From contig JAEUSQ010000012.1 of assembly GCA_016788705.1 (NCBI GenBank), forward strand, positions 1-64,000: a DNA stretch of 64,000 bases, written 5' to 3'. Source of the DNA: Bacteroidetes Order II. bacterium (GTDB taxonomy: Bacteria; Bacteroidota; Rhodothermia; Rhodothermales; UBA2364). Positions 25,193 to 34,308 of the stretch are shown here, one piece after another; within the stretch, counting starts at the first letter, position 1; the number at the start of each line of letters is the position of its first letter. The notes below the pieces were generated by a model, which saw only the letters and a program-made list of their open reading frames with translations, was not told the DNA's origin and made no database searches. Made by a program: the position numbers and the translations under genes.

Positions 25193-28100
25193 TTAGTCTG
25201 ATTTTACGACCCGTTGAACAAAGACTTGGTTGTTAATGGCGACACGCATCAGGTACAAGCCATTTGCAGAAGTCGTTCCATGTACTGTTTTCCCGTCCCA
25301 GTGCAAGGTATGGAAACCAGCTTCCATACCTTCATTAAGCATTAAATCACGCACCCGCCGGCCCAGCAGGTCGTACACTTCGGCGTGGATTGTGGCCTTT
25401 TCTGCCAACTGAAGCGGAATAGACGTTTGTAGGCTAAATGGGTTTGGATACGCTGGTAATAGTCCATTGGCTTGGGGCAGTTCGGAAGTAGGCGCTTGTT
25501 GCGATACCCGAATTTTAAAGCGTCGGACGCTGTTTTCCTGTTGCGATACGAATGCGAGTACGGGATTTTTACGCAAATCCTGCATTTGTTTAGAAACAGG
25601 ATCTATTGCCCATACACCCAGATGGTTGGGTAACGAGGGGGGGATGGTTGCTGAAACCTGAATGGGGCCTCTTTCGCTGCTTCGGATGCTCATTTCCCAT
25701 TCGCCTTCCGTAAGAAATGGACGAATGTCGGACTTATACCGGGTGAGTGGCCTTCCCCAATCTTCATGGTCGAAGGTGAGTTGTAGGTATGGTCCCAAAA
25801 CAGGTGGGGCAGCCCGATCCATCTCGTCCCAATCTGGCTCGGCGGCTTGATGTGCCCCTAACAAGGCCTCTTGTGCCAATAATTTACCGGATTTCGCTTG
25901 AAGACGGATCTGCCATTCTGGGTTAACTGCTTGTAGTGTCTCGGTTTTGGTCACTATTCTCCTGAAGGGATCTACAAATAGGCTATCGGACTGGTTGCCA
26001 GTCAGGTTGTTGGCGACAATATATCCTTTAAACGGAGAAAAAACCGTTGCAGCCAACCACAAGGGTTCTGGTGTTCCATCTTCATTTTGGTCGCTCACAT
26101 TAAACGTCTCCATTTGGAGGGCCTGTCCAGATTTAGCGGAAAGGTTGCTAATCGGTAAGTCGAATTCAAAGGGCGACCCGACCATGTTCCATCCGGGAGC
26201 CAGTACACGTTTAAAGACCTTGTTTAGGGGGATAGAAGTGGCTTCGCCCAAGAGGAGGTCTTGTGGCAAAGGTTCTCTGAAGATGAGCCAGAATGCAGCA
26301 CCGGGTGTGAATGTCAATTCTGTTTCAGAAAGTTCAACCAGTTCCTCACTCGTTGAATTTTGACCAAACAATCGCCAACGAACCGGGTTGTATGCTCCCA
26401 AAACAGGTTCAAAGAGGGTGCGGATATTGTTGTTCTTCAGCAGGTGGGGGGTAGAGATGAAATTATATTGCGCTGGATCATTTCCATTGGTTAATAATTC
26501 CGATTTGAAGCCCAAACTACCATTGGCAATGGTGATTTGAACCGCACCACGGGGGCTGATCACATTTTGCCCCCTATTGTCTTGAATGGTTGCAAAATAT
26601 TCCAGCCCTTGGATCCCCACCGCCGTTGCCGGAATGACAGCACTAAACGTGGTCGGATTGGTCTCTGTCCCGTCCCGTGTCATGGTTAGGCTTGTGAAGC
26701 TTGGATCCCCCCCTTTACGGAACTGCAAGGTTGCGCTGGAGATCCCTACATCATCTTGGGCTTGCACACGGATGGTGAGGGGTACTGAAAGGGGTTGTGG
26801 TGTTTCAAAGCGGGTTATCCCAACAATGACGGGTGCGGTATCGCGGTTAATGGAAATCTGAGCGCGACTCCAATCATCTTCGGATTGCACGTTATTGCCA
26901 GGGGTGGAGTCCACATCTATTTCGCTTGCTTTGGCAACCTGAGCGATATTGGTCGCCAATCCAGGCTCGTTCAATCGGGTGGTAATGGTGAGTTGTACGG
27001 ATTCAGATTCTAAGAGCTCACCAATCACCCATTGCCCTGTTTGTGCATTAAAGGTGCCTTTGTTGGGGCTTCCAGAAACGAAGGCTAAGTTTGGGGTTTT
27101 GGTATTACTAACTTCGACATTGGTGGCTGGGCTGGGACCTTTATTGACGACAAGGATTCGTAGGGTAGAAGTAGTTCCTTCGATGCCTGTGGTAGGGGTT
27201 GCGGTTTGCGAGATTTCGAGATCAATCCGTGGGGTAACGGAGACATTCACACAATCGTCGTCGTCTTCGTCGGTGGCGCCATTATTGAAGTTGTTGGGTC
27301 TGGAATCTCGGTCTGTCTGAGTAACGGTAGCAACTTCGGCACAGTTACGGTGGCTTTGTAAAGCCCTGACTGTAATCCGTAGCGTCGTGGAGGCTTGTGG
27401 CGCCAAACTGCCAATCGTCCAGAGGTTATTGGTAAATACCCCCGATGGGCTGGCCGATACAAAAGAAACCCCAGCAGGCAGGACATCTCGGACAGTCACG
27501 CCAGTGGCGGTAATGCTGCCCGTGTTGCGTAAAGAGAGGGTGTAAACCACGTTGCTTCCGGCAAGAGGGTTTGTGTTGTCCACGGCCTTGCTGAGTTCCA
27601 AATCCACAAAAGGATCATTTACTACCAATACTTTATCTCGGCTCCGTAGTACCAAACCGGAGATTGCGGTGTTGGTGACTTCAAGATAATAGGCGCCACT
27701 CTCGTTCAATTGTGCATTTGTGAAAGTAAGCGTATTGGTGGTAGCCCCTTGGACTGCGTTTTGACCACGTCGCCATTGGTAGCGGTTGTTCGCTCCCCCC
27801 ACTGCTTCCGAAAACGACGCCGATTGCCCAACATCCACCGTACGGTTTTCAGCGGTACCAAAAAGGTTTTGTGGGGAAATGATTGGGAAAGACTTTCCTG
27901 CAAGCCATGTGGCAAAAGGTTCAAAATCTTCGAATGTCAGGTTATTATTCGAGACATTCAGGGTTTGTAAACTACGAAAATTGGTGAAATTAGGAAGGTC
28001 GGAAAGTTGATTGTTCTGTATTTGTATCGAAAGCATGTTGGCCGGTAAATTCACCGCTCCTGTAGAAAGATTGTTGCCTGCAAAATTAACAAATTGTAAG

Positions 28101-29245
28101 GCACTGAGGTTCATAAACGACGCTGGAATGCTACCGCTCAGGTTGTTATTGGCCAAAGCCAAGCCTGTTACTCGGTCTCCACTCACGGTGACACCCTCCC
28201 AGTCAGCTACTCTTCCAGTGAGCCAATTCGCTTTACGCTGCCAGTTTGTACCACCTGTATTGTTGTATAGACCAACCAATGCCAGTGAATCAGCTTGGTT
28301 GATGAGGGTACGAACCAATAAATTAATCGTTGCAGAAGTGAGCACGAGTCCCTGAACTTGGCTGTTTGAAACCGTAAATTGGTATTGTCCAGCCGAAGAT
28401 TCTGTTATACTATTTAAGCTTAAGGGGTTTTGATTGGTATTGGGGATAGTTACATTATTTTTTGCCCAGGAAAAGACATTGTATTGGCCACTCACCGTAC
28501 CAAACCCTAATGTTGTATTGTCGCCATAGCTGACTACTTGTGTTTTGTCTGAACCGATTGTTTTTTGAGGAGAGATAATATATTTGGCCGCATTTTGGCT
28601 GAAAAATCCTGCATTAGGTTCGAAATCCGCAAAGTCTAATTGGTTGTTAGATAGATTGACGGTTTCAATATACATAGACATTTGCTGAGGATTAAACAGG
28701 AATCCATTCAGGTTGTTATAAGAGATGTCTAAAACCGACATGTCATACACATTATGCACTTCAGCAGGAAAAAGCCCTGAAAAGTTGTTGTTGTTTAACC
28801 GCAATTGATAAAATCCGGCACTTTTTTTATTTAAGGGGGCTTGATTCGGTGGTCCAGATGCTTTGCTTTCACTAAAGGTATTCCGAATGATTTCCTTTGG
28901 TACCGCGCCTGTAAGTTTGTTATGAGACAGGTTCATCACCGAAATATAGTACAGTGCATACGGGTGTGCAATGAAAGCATTAGCAAACTCAGACAAATCC
29001 CCTGTGAGGTTATTGTTGGATAGGTTGATTTCGTCCACCCAATTGTAATAAATGGTGATGCCATACCATTGGGAGACAGGGTCTTTTAGCCAACCTGTCT
29101 TATTCGTCCAATTGGTCCCTCCCGTGCTATTGTACAAAGCAACCAAGGCCAGAGAGTCCGCCTCGGAGACAGTGGGTTGGGCTTTTGAGGGTTGCGGGAT
29201 TAGCAGAAAAGGCGCTAATGCGTAGAGAAGAATTCGCTTTAACAT
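25193..29245 (-). CDS. Surface protein with LRRs, Ig-like and DUF11 domains and a T9SS sorting domain
   Basis: This 1350-residue exported protein has a signal peptide (LLYALAPFLLIPQPSKAQ). Two leucine-rich-repeat modules follow, each opening with ADSLALV-LYN-TGGTNW (about residues 29 and 320) and each followed by an Ig-like strand set ending around GLVL. Two DUF11-type repeats come next (VDLELSKAVDN, then IDLEISQTATP), then an Ig-like domain and a long beta region. The C-terminus has the T9SS type A sorting pattern (AYPNPFS, then YDLLGRRV, NGLYLMRV). It is likely delivered to the cell surface; adhesion is inferred from the domains. Confidence 0.88.
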   Translation of the reverse strand: MLKRILLYALAPFLLIPQPSKAQPTVSEADSLALVALYNSTGGTNWTNKTGWLKDPVSQWYGITIYYNWVDEINLSNNNLTGDLSEFANAFIAHPYALYYISVMNLSHNKLTGAVPKEIIRNTFSESKASGPPNQAPLNKKSAGFYQLRLNNNNFSGLFPAEVHNVYDMSVLDISYNNLNGFLFNPQQMSMYIETVNLSNNQLDFADFEPNAGFFSQNAAKYIISPQKTIGSDKTQVVSYGDNTTLGFGTVSGQYNVFSWAKNNVTIPNTNQNPLSLNSITESSAGQYQFTVSNSQVQGLVLTSATINLLVRTLINQADSLALVGLYNNTGGTNWQRKANWLTGRVADWEGVTVSGDRVTGLALANNNLSGSIPASFMNLSALQFVNFAGNNLSTGAVNLPANMLSIQIQNNQLSDLPNFTNFRSLQTLNVSNNNLTFEDFEPFATWLAGKSFPIISPQNLFGTAENRTVDVGQSASFSEAVGGANNRYQWRRGQNAVQGATTNTLTFTNAQLNESGAYYLEVTNTAISGLVLRSRDKVLVVNDPFVDLELSKAVDNTNPLAGSNVVYTLSLRNTGSITATGVTVRDVLPAGVSFVSASPSGVFTNNLWTIGSLAPQASTTLRITVRALQSHRNCAEVATVTQTDRDSRPNNFNNGATDEDDDDCVNVSVTPRIDLEISQTATPTTGIEGTTSTLRILVVNKGPSPATNVEVSNTKTPNLAFVSGSPNKGTFNAQTGQWVIGELLESESVQLTITTRLNEPGLATNIAQVAKASEIDVDSTPGNNVQSEDDWSRAQISINRDTAPVIVGITRFETPQPLSVPLTIRVQAQDDVGISSATLQFRKGGDPSFTSLTMTRDGTETNPTTFSAVIPATAVGIQGLEYFATIQDNRGQNVISPRGAVQITIANGSLGFKSELLTNGNDPAQYNFISTPHLLKNNNIRTLFEPVLGAYNPVRWRLFGQNSTSEELVELSETELTFTPGAAFWLIFREPLPQDLLLGEATSIPLNKVFKRVLAPGWNMVGSPFEFDLPISNLSAKSGQALQMETFNVSDQNEDGTPEPLWLAATVFSPFKGYIVANNLTGNQSDSLFVDPFRRIVTKTETLQAVNPEWQIRLQAKSGKLLAQEALLGAHQAAEPDWDEMDRAAPPVLGPYLQLTFDHEDWGRPLTRYKSDIRPFLTEGEWEMSIRSSERGPIQVSATIPPSLPNHLGVWAIDPVSKQMQDLRKNPVLAFVSQQENSVRRFKIRVSQQAPTSELPQANGLLPAYPNPFSLQTSIPLQLAEKATIHAEVYDLLGRRVRDLMLNEGMEAGFHTLHWDGKTVHGTTSANGLYLMRVAINNQVFVQRVVKSD

Positions 29246-29357
29246 GGCATTGTAAGATAGGAGGAAGGTATTGGTAAATATTAAAATAGAAAAATGATCA
29301 TGAAAATAAAAGTGTTATATGGATCATCCTGCCCATTTGCTCCAACGAATGGTGGAC

Positions 29358-30269
29358 TTATTCCCAAATATTGGGGCGCCTGCCCACTTGGTTGGGTGGT
29401 GGATTGCCCACTTGGTTACCCATTTCCCCGAATGCTGCACCAACTCCTGCCGGAGCGGTGACAACCCCCACATCGGTGAGCATACGTCGCCTTGCCTTAT
29501 CTTCGGCACTATCGGGGCTTCCAGTCCAGTTTTGCAAGGCATTGTTGATGTGACCTAAGGTGGCTCCCAATACGCCTTCCAGTACTTTGGTGGCCACGGC
29601 TTCGGATGCCCCAAGTCGTCGGGCCAAGGCTGGTGCAACCCGTCCTGCAACCCGCGAGAAAAATCTGGAACCTGTCAGGAAGTCTCCAATTTTAGAACCA
29701 ATGGCAGCCGCAAGCGCATCACCCACCATACCGATGACACCAGCCGCTAGATCTGCTAAGGTAAAACCGACAAAACGGGTCGTTGGCAGACAAAAAACCG
29801 TCCCAATCGGCAATACAAAACCCACACCAGCGGCATCTTGGCATTGTTGCACCATCATCATGCCGGGAGGGGCAGAAATGGCAATCGGGCCGGATTGGCC
29901 AATGTTGATTGCGCCCATAGTAGCCTTTTCTTGAACCCCAAACGAGGGCAAGAAGTGCTTCGTGGATGAACCTAACATCACCGTGATGGTCTCGATGGGT
30001 GGAATGGCCCATGTGGCGATGTGTGGGATAAGCATCCCTTTGTCGTTGCCGTGCAGCGTATCGCTAAAGCATAGACCCGTATGCACGCGACCGATTGTGA
30101 ACTTGCCCAACAGCAATTCGCCTACCGGTACTCCTGGTGGAATAATGACGACCCATGGATAAACGGGCATGGGAACAGGAGGCGCAGGCGGCGGATTGAT
30201 GAGCGTCGCCTTGTGCATATCCATCGAGAATCCGCCTAAATTGGGGTGCTTCGTGGAGATTGCGGTCAT
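29358..30269 (-). CDS. PAAR-like tip protein with hydrophobic segment, copy 1
   Basis: This 303-residue protein is the last gene of the T6SS locus. It shares a conserved N-terminal domain of about 190 residues with its upstream neighbour (STKHPNLGGF, VHTGLCFSDTL, SSTKHFLPSFGVQEKATMGA). Gly/Ala-rich hydrophobic segments follow (LAAGVIGMVGDALAAAIG), then a variable region and the end GRRPNIWE. The adjacent DUF2169 genes and VgrG support a DUF4150/PAAR-like role at the spike tip; that is inferred from context because the classic PAAR motif is not clear. The hydrophobic stretch could enter a target membrane. Confidence 0.55.
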   Translation of the reverse strand: MTAISTKHPNLGGFSMDMHKATLINPPPAPPVPMPVYPWVVIIPPGVPVGELLLGKFTIGRVHTGLCFSDTLHGNDKGMLIPHIATWAIPPIETITVMLGSSTKHFLPSFGVQEKATMGAINIGQSGPIAISAPPGMMMVQQCQDAAGVGFVLPIGTVFCLPTTRFVGFTLADLAAGVIGMVGDALAAAIGSKIGDFLTGSRFFSRVAGRVAPALARRLGASEAVATKVLEGVLGATLGHINNALQNWTGSPDSAEDKARRRMLTDVGVVTAPAGVGAAFGEMGNQVGNPPPNQVGRRPNIWE

Positions 30270-30342
30270 AACGGAGAGATTTCATGATGTTTATTCAAAG
30301 AGCAAGGTGTGGTTTTGTCGTGTAGCGATGACGCGGCTATTC

Positions 30343-31260
30343 TCATTCCCAAATATTCGGGCGGCGGCCTCCTGTTTCGGACGACGACCCAACGGCATCC
30401 CCCAATTGCCCAAATAATAAGCCAATACTGATAGGATGCGTTGGGCTTGAAGCAATAATCGCATACCGCATCCAATCTGGGACGTATTCTGAAGACGCTA
30501 TGTTTTGTAGAATCGTAAAATACGTACCCAATGCCAACGTGAAAAGCCCTTGAAGCGTATTGCTGGAAATATCCCTTGCCACGGTTTCGCCAATACGGAG
30601 CCGTCGCATGAGGGTTGGAGCAACTTGCCCCGAAATTCGGCCCGAAATACGGGTAAAAAACCTATTGCCAGTTAGGAATTTTCCAATCAGTGACCCAATG
30701 GCGGCGGCCAATAAATCTCCTATCATCCCGATTGCCCCAGCAAAAAAATCACTCCAAGTAAACCCGACTAAACGGGTGGCGGGGATACATAAGACAACGC
30801 CTGTTGGGGCTACCAAACCAACTCCCCCAATATCCTGACACTGTTGGACTTGCATGAACCCTACTGGCAACGATACAGCTATGGGAGCAGATTGTCCGAT
30901 ATTTAATGCGCCCATGGTGGCTTTCTCTTGAATCCCAAAAGAAGGCATAAAATACTTGGTTGAAGAACCGATTGTTGCTGTAATGGTTTCAATAGGTGGA
31001 ATGGACCATAAGGCAATGTGTGGAATAAAGGGACCTTTGTCGTGCCCATATAAGGTGTCACTAAAGCATAATCCAGTATGTACACTAAGGATGGTATGTT
31101 TTCCCGTTAATAATTCTCCGATTGGCGCGCCTACTGAAATAGCCAGCCATGCGTAAGCCGGAGCCTTTAGAGGAGGTACAGGTGGTGGTGATAACAAGGT
31201 TGCCTCGTGAGTATCCGACGCAAAGCTGCCTAAATGAGGGTGTTTTGTAGAGATGAACAT
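30343..31260 (-). CDS. PAAR-like tip protein with hydrophobic segment, copy 2
   Basis: This 305-residue paralogue of the next gene can be aligned from end to end. Identical blocks include VHTGLCFSDTL, the PPIETIT segment and the terminal GRRPNIWE. The middle again holds hydrophobic Gly/Ala-rich runs (FFAGAIGMIGDLLAAAIGSLIG) and the C-terminal third diverges most. Tandem duplication next to DUF2169 genes suggests two alternative tips or cargo carriers for the upstream VgrG. It starts 7 bases after the DUF2169 stop, so they are probably co-translated. Confidence 0.55.
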   Translation of the reverse strand: MFISTKHPHLGSFASDTHEATLLSPPPVPPLKAPAYAWLAISVGAPIGELLTGKHTILSVHTGLCFSDTLYGHDKGPFIPHIALWSIPPIETITATIGSSTKYFMPSFGIQEKATMGALNIGQSAPIAVSLPVGFMQVQQCQDIGGVGLVAPTGVVLCIPATRLVGFTWSDFFAGAIGMIGDLLAAAIGSLIGKFLTGNRFFTRISGRISGQVAPTLMRRLRIGETVARDISSNTLQGLFTLALGTYFTILQNIASSEYVPDWMRYAIIASSPTHPISIGLLFGQLGDAVGSSSETGGRRPNIWE

Positions 31261-31267
31261 AATTTAG

Positions 31268-32563
31268 TTACGAAATGCGTTTAAAATGGACTTGAATACT
31301 TTCTGGAAGAGACTTTAGGAAGTCGGGATGCGGCGCTACGGGCATTGGGTAGCGTACCGACCATGTTTGGATGAGTTTCCGGTTTTCACTATCTAAATGG
31401 ATTTTGGTGAGTTGAATGGACTTCACTTCGGGCAAAGTCAGACCTTTCAGCGGCAAAACCACCGGATATTCGTTAGGTAATACAACGCGAAATACGGGGT
31501 GTGCGGGATCAACACCGAGCAATTCTACGGTTTCGCTCCCGCGTAGCGGCCCAAACCACAGCCCAAGCGATGCCTGCCGACCGAGCATGGGATGGAGGAT
31601 GTTGGCTATATCTGCGCCTGTGGCAAGCGCCACATTTCCCCGATAAAAGTCTGCGGGCAATATGTTGCGTTTTACTTCCGGTTGTGGGCCATTGGGATCA
31701 AATCCGGGCGGAGCAATGCCCATCATGGCATTAATCGGGAAGGTATAAGGGTCTAAATAATCGAAACCGACGGGTATGGGCTGTTTTTGCCAATGCGCCG
31801 GATTGCTAGTGATCAACCGTTCGGGGGTGAGGCGGTCATCGGGGCGCTCTAAGTGGGGTAGGGCGCGTCCGATGTGCCAATTGGGATGCGGAGCAACGGC
31901 ATAGGCCATGCCAAAACGGTTTCTCGGATAGCGCAGGAGATAATTATTGTCTCCCCAGAGATGTTCGATGGCTGGTGCTACTTTTCGGTACTTATCGTCC
32001 GGAATATTCTTTTTCAGCTCCGATATATATTTTTCCTCATAGACCAAATCGGCCCCCCCATAGGCAAGCTCGTGCCGTAGCGGCAATGCTTCGAAGGGTT
32101 GTGGCGGCGTAAACACCACCCGATTGTGCATCACGTCCACTTGGCGATGGCCAAAAACCCATGCTTCGTGCGTATAATTACCCCATTTAATACCCACTTT
32201 CCATTCATGCGTTGGGCGGGGAGGCCGTGCAAAACCCTGAAGAATGACATCCGTTCCTGTTTTATGCCCGATCAGTTCCGGAAGTGATTTCCACGAAGGT
32301 TCCACCACGTCAGCAATTGGGTCGTGGAGTTGCCCCTCGGCATCCAACGGGATTTGCTCCTCGGCCACACGGGGAAGAGCATTGGGGAACAGGTCATACG
32401 TCTTTTTGATGACAATGGCCAGCGTACCGCCTTCTAATCCAGAAAGGTGCAGAGCGCCAATGGTTCCCAACTGTTTTTCTGGCGGTAGTGGCTTTTCCAT
32501 CGCCTTTTGCATAGCTGCGGAGGCAGGTGTAGGTTTGGGTACTTTTATGGAGAGGCGTTGCAT
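31268..32563 (-). CDS. DUF2169-family T6SS accessory protein, long form
   Basis: This 431-residue protein has the DUF2169 pattern: KKTYDLFPNA near the N-terminus, KWGNYTHEAWVFGHRQ, LRHELAYGGAD, and NRFGMAYAVAP with PHLERPDD. DUF2169 genes travel with VgrG and PAAR-like genes in T6SS loci and are thought to help load cargo on the spike. The extended N-terminus (PTPASAAMQKAMEKPLPP) is absent from the adjacent shorter paralogue. The start is one base after the preceding stop. Confidence 0.85.
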   Translation of the reverse strand: MQRLSIKVPKPTPASAAMQKAMEKPLPPEKQLGTIGALHLSGLEGGTLAIVIKKTYDLFPNALPRVAEEQIPLDAEGQLHDPIADVVEPSWKSLPELIGHKTGTDVILQGFARPPRPTHEWKVGIKWGNYTHEAWVFGHRQVDVMHNRVVFTPPQPFEALPLRHELAYGGADLVYEEKYISELKKNIPDDKYRKVAPAIEHLWGDNNYLLRYPRNRFGMAYAVAPHPNWHIGRALPHLERPDDRLTPERLITSNPAHWQKQPIPVGFDYLDPYTFPINAMMGIAPPGFDPNGPQPEVKRNILPADFYRGNVALATGADIANILHPMLGRQASLGLWFGPLRGSETVELLGVDPAHPVFRVVLPNEYPVVLPLKGLTLPEVKSIQLTKIHLDSENRKLIQTWSVRYPMPVAPHPDFLKSLPESIQVHFKRIS

Positions 32564-32564
32564 A

Positions 32565-33557
32565 TCAGCGAGGTTTGGCGGGTTTTACCGGAAGGGGAGC
32601 CGTCCAATGGAGTTCGGCGGTGCGTTTCGTAAAGGCTTGCAGGAGATACCGAAAGTCTGCTCGATAGGTAGCCACCATCACTTTATGATCTGTCAGAAGG
32701 ACGAGGCTACGCAGGATCAGCGGAAATCGGCTTCGTTTTTCGCCCATTATTAATCGGACAAACCCCGGATTGAGTGGGGGTGTGGGATAAAACTGATCAC
32801 CTTGATGGTCAAAGCCAATGACGCGCAGCCACTCGCCCAAGTCAGCAGGGTCTAACCGCAATTCGGGAACAGCATCTTGCATAATGGTGGGCATCATGAT
32901 CTGGGCCAATTCTTCGGGCTTAATTTGCCCCGTTTCGGCCAATTCTAACGGGCCAACGGGCTTAAACAAACAACCCGGAACGGGACGGTCTTCCCATTTT
33001 GTGACAAGGCCATCTGGTCGTTCCAAGTTAGGAAGCGGCTTGTTTAAGGCTTCTTCTGCCGAGAAATAAAACCCACGCCCGACAGGGTTGATCATATGTC
33101 CCACTTCTTGGCCGTTCATGCTGAGGGTTCCACCAAAGGCGTATTCATTACTGATGGGCATTTCGGTAAACGGACGTGGTGCCGAAGCTTTTAATCCAAA
33201 CAGGTCTTTCAGCCAAAAACGATGGCCAAACATCCATCGAGCAACCAACGTGCGCTTGCTGCTTTGTACCCCAATAGGCATTTGGGTAAGTGGCTGTTGC
33301 TTGGGTGTTCGGGCATTTCCAAAGAGAAGCAGGTCGGTTTTTTGTTTACGGTAATCGGTATCTACATTAAGTGTAAGCCCTTGGAATTCAAAAGGTTCTT
33401 CAAAAACCGGCCACATTTCTTCGTCGGCAACTGGGACCAGCCACCCTTGGTTTAATCCGAAGGTGATCTTACACGTTACCGAGGCCAGGAGTTCTCGTTC
33501 GCCAAGTGCGCCTCGCGTAATGACGCTTGGAAAAGGAGTGGTGTTTACAAATTCCAT
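32565..33557 (-). CDS. DUF2169-family T6SS accessory protein, short form
   Basis: This 330-residue protein is a second DUF2169 member, starting FVNTTPFPSVITRG and containing LLASVTCKITF, RWMFGHRFWLKDLFG, NEYAFGGT and NPVGRGFYFSAEEA with LPNLERPDG. These are the family's YGG and N-P-x-G features. It overlaps the preceding 111-residue gene by one base as TAATG. Having two DUF2169 genes next to two PAAR-like genes suggests one adaptor for each tip protein. Confidence 0.85.
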   Translation of the reverse strand: MEFVNTTPFPSVITRGALGERELLASVTCKITFGLNQGWLVPVADEEMWPVFEEPFEFQGLTLNVDTDYRKQKTDLLLFGNARTPKQQPLTQMPIGVQSSKRTLVARWMFGHRFWLKDLFGLKASAPRPFTEMPISNEYAFGGTLSMNGQEVGHMINPVGRGFYFSAEEALNKPLPNLERPDGLVTKWEDRPVPGCLFKPVGPLELAETGQIKPEELAQIMMPTIMQDAVPELRLDPADLGEWLRVIGFDHQGDQFYPTPPLNPGFVRLIMGEKRSRFPLILRSLVLLTDHKVMVATYRADFRYLLQAFTKRTAELHWTAPLPVKPAKPR

Positions 33558-33892
33558 TAGGACTCCAAATAATCCGGATGGCCGTGAAAAGGTATGTTTT
33601 TAAGGAGTTCGTGGCTATGCCAGAGGGTTGCCTCGCCGCTGTCCTTGGTCGTTCGTTTCTCGTAGTCTTCGTGCGCCGTCATGTTTTTTTCGGGGAAAAG
33701 CGCATTGGTGACTTCCTGATTAAAGTATTGTTTTTTAACACCTTGTATCACTTCATTTTCCAGTTTTTCCCATTTATCGGGTGGGGGAAGGACTCCTCGT
33801 TCGAGAGCAAACTGCATAAAAGAGGCCCTGAGATCCGATAGTTCGTGATCCAAAAAGAACAAAGCGGCCATATTGCGGGCTTCTGCAAGCAT
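33557..33892 (-). CDS. Small protein of unknown function in the T6SS locus
   Basis: This 111-residue, largely helical, charged protein begins MLAEARNMAALFFLDHELSDLRASF and has no signal peptide or membrane segment. It starts 12 bases after the DUF3540-like gene and overlaps the following DUF2169 start as TAATG, so it is firmly part of the operon. Composition and size would suit a chaperone or adaptor, and an immunity role cannot be excluded. No family is recognised. Confidence 0.6.
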   Translation of the reverse strand: MLAEARNMAALFFLDHELSDLRASFMQFALERGVLPPPDKWEKLENEVIQGVKKQYFNQEVTNALFPEKNMTAHEDYEKRTTKDSGEATLWHSHELLKNIPFHGHPDYLES

Positions 33893-33904
33893 ATACGGTT
33901 GGGT

Positions 33905-34294
33905 TTAACAATTCATCAAGATGCGCTCGCCGTCCACTTCCACATCGTCGTTGGCATAGAGCGAAAGATTACCGAGTTCTGCACGATGAAATTGTTGGCG
34001 TGCTGAAGTTGTGAAGTCCATCGAAACCGCTACATCCATTTCTCCATCGGAGGTGAGCGATAATTTTTTGCGGCCATGTAAGGCCAATTCCTCGGCCTCT
34101 AAACGCAGGTTGCTATCTGTTCGGATGCACAAATCGCCGCCTGTCACCTGTAAAACGGGCCCACTTTCGGTGACCACAATCGTGAGCGAGATGATGCCGT
34201 TCTTGCCCACGAATTGGAGCAAGGCTTCTGTTGGTTTTTCTTCGATGAGCAAGGCTTGTTCGCCGGGCAAAACAATTTTTTGTATGTCGTTCAT
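33905..34294 (-). CDS. Small beta-rich spike-associated protein (DUF3540-like)
   Basis: This 129-residue protein consists mainly of short repeating beta strands: ISLTIVVTESGPVLQVTGGDLCIRTD, LRLEAEELALHGRKKLSLTSDGEMDVAVS, LSLYANDDVEVDGERILMN. The periodic pattern resembles the C-terminal beta-helix needle of VgrG and the DUF3540 proteins that accompany DUF2169 genes. It starts 14 bases after the second vgrG stop. A role extending or capping the spike is inferred from the fold pattern and position. Confidence 0.6.
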   Translation of the reverse strand: MNDIQKIVLPGEQALLIEEKPTEALLQFVGKNGIISLTIVVTESGPVLQVTGGDLCIRTDSNLRLEAEELALHGRKKLSLTSDGEMDVAVSMDFTTSARQQFHRAELGNLSLYANDDVEVDGERILMNC

Positions 34295-34308
34295 GGTTGT
34301 GATTAAGA

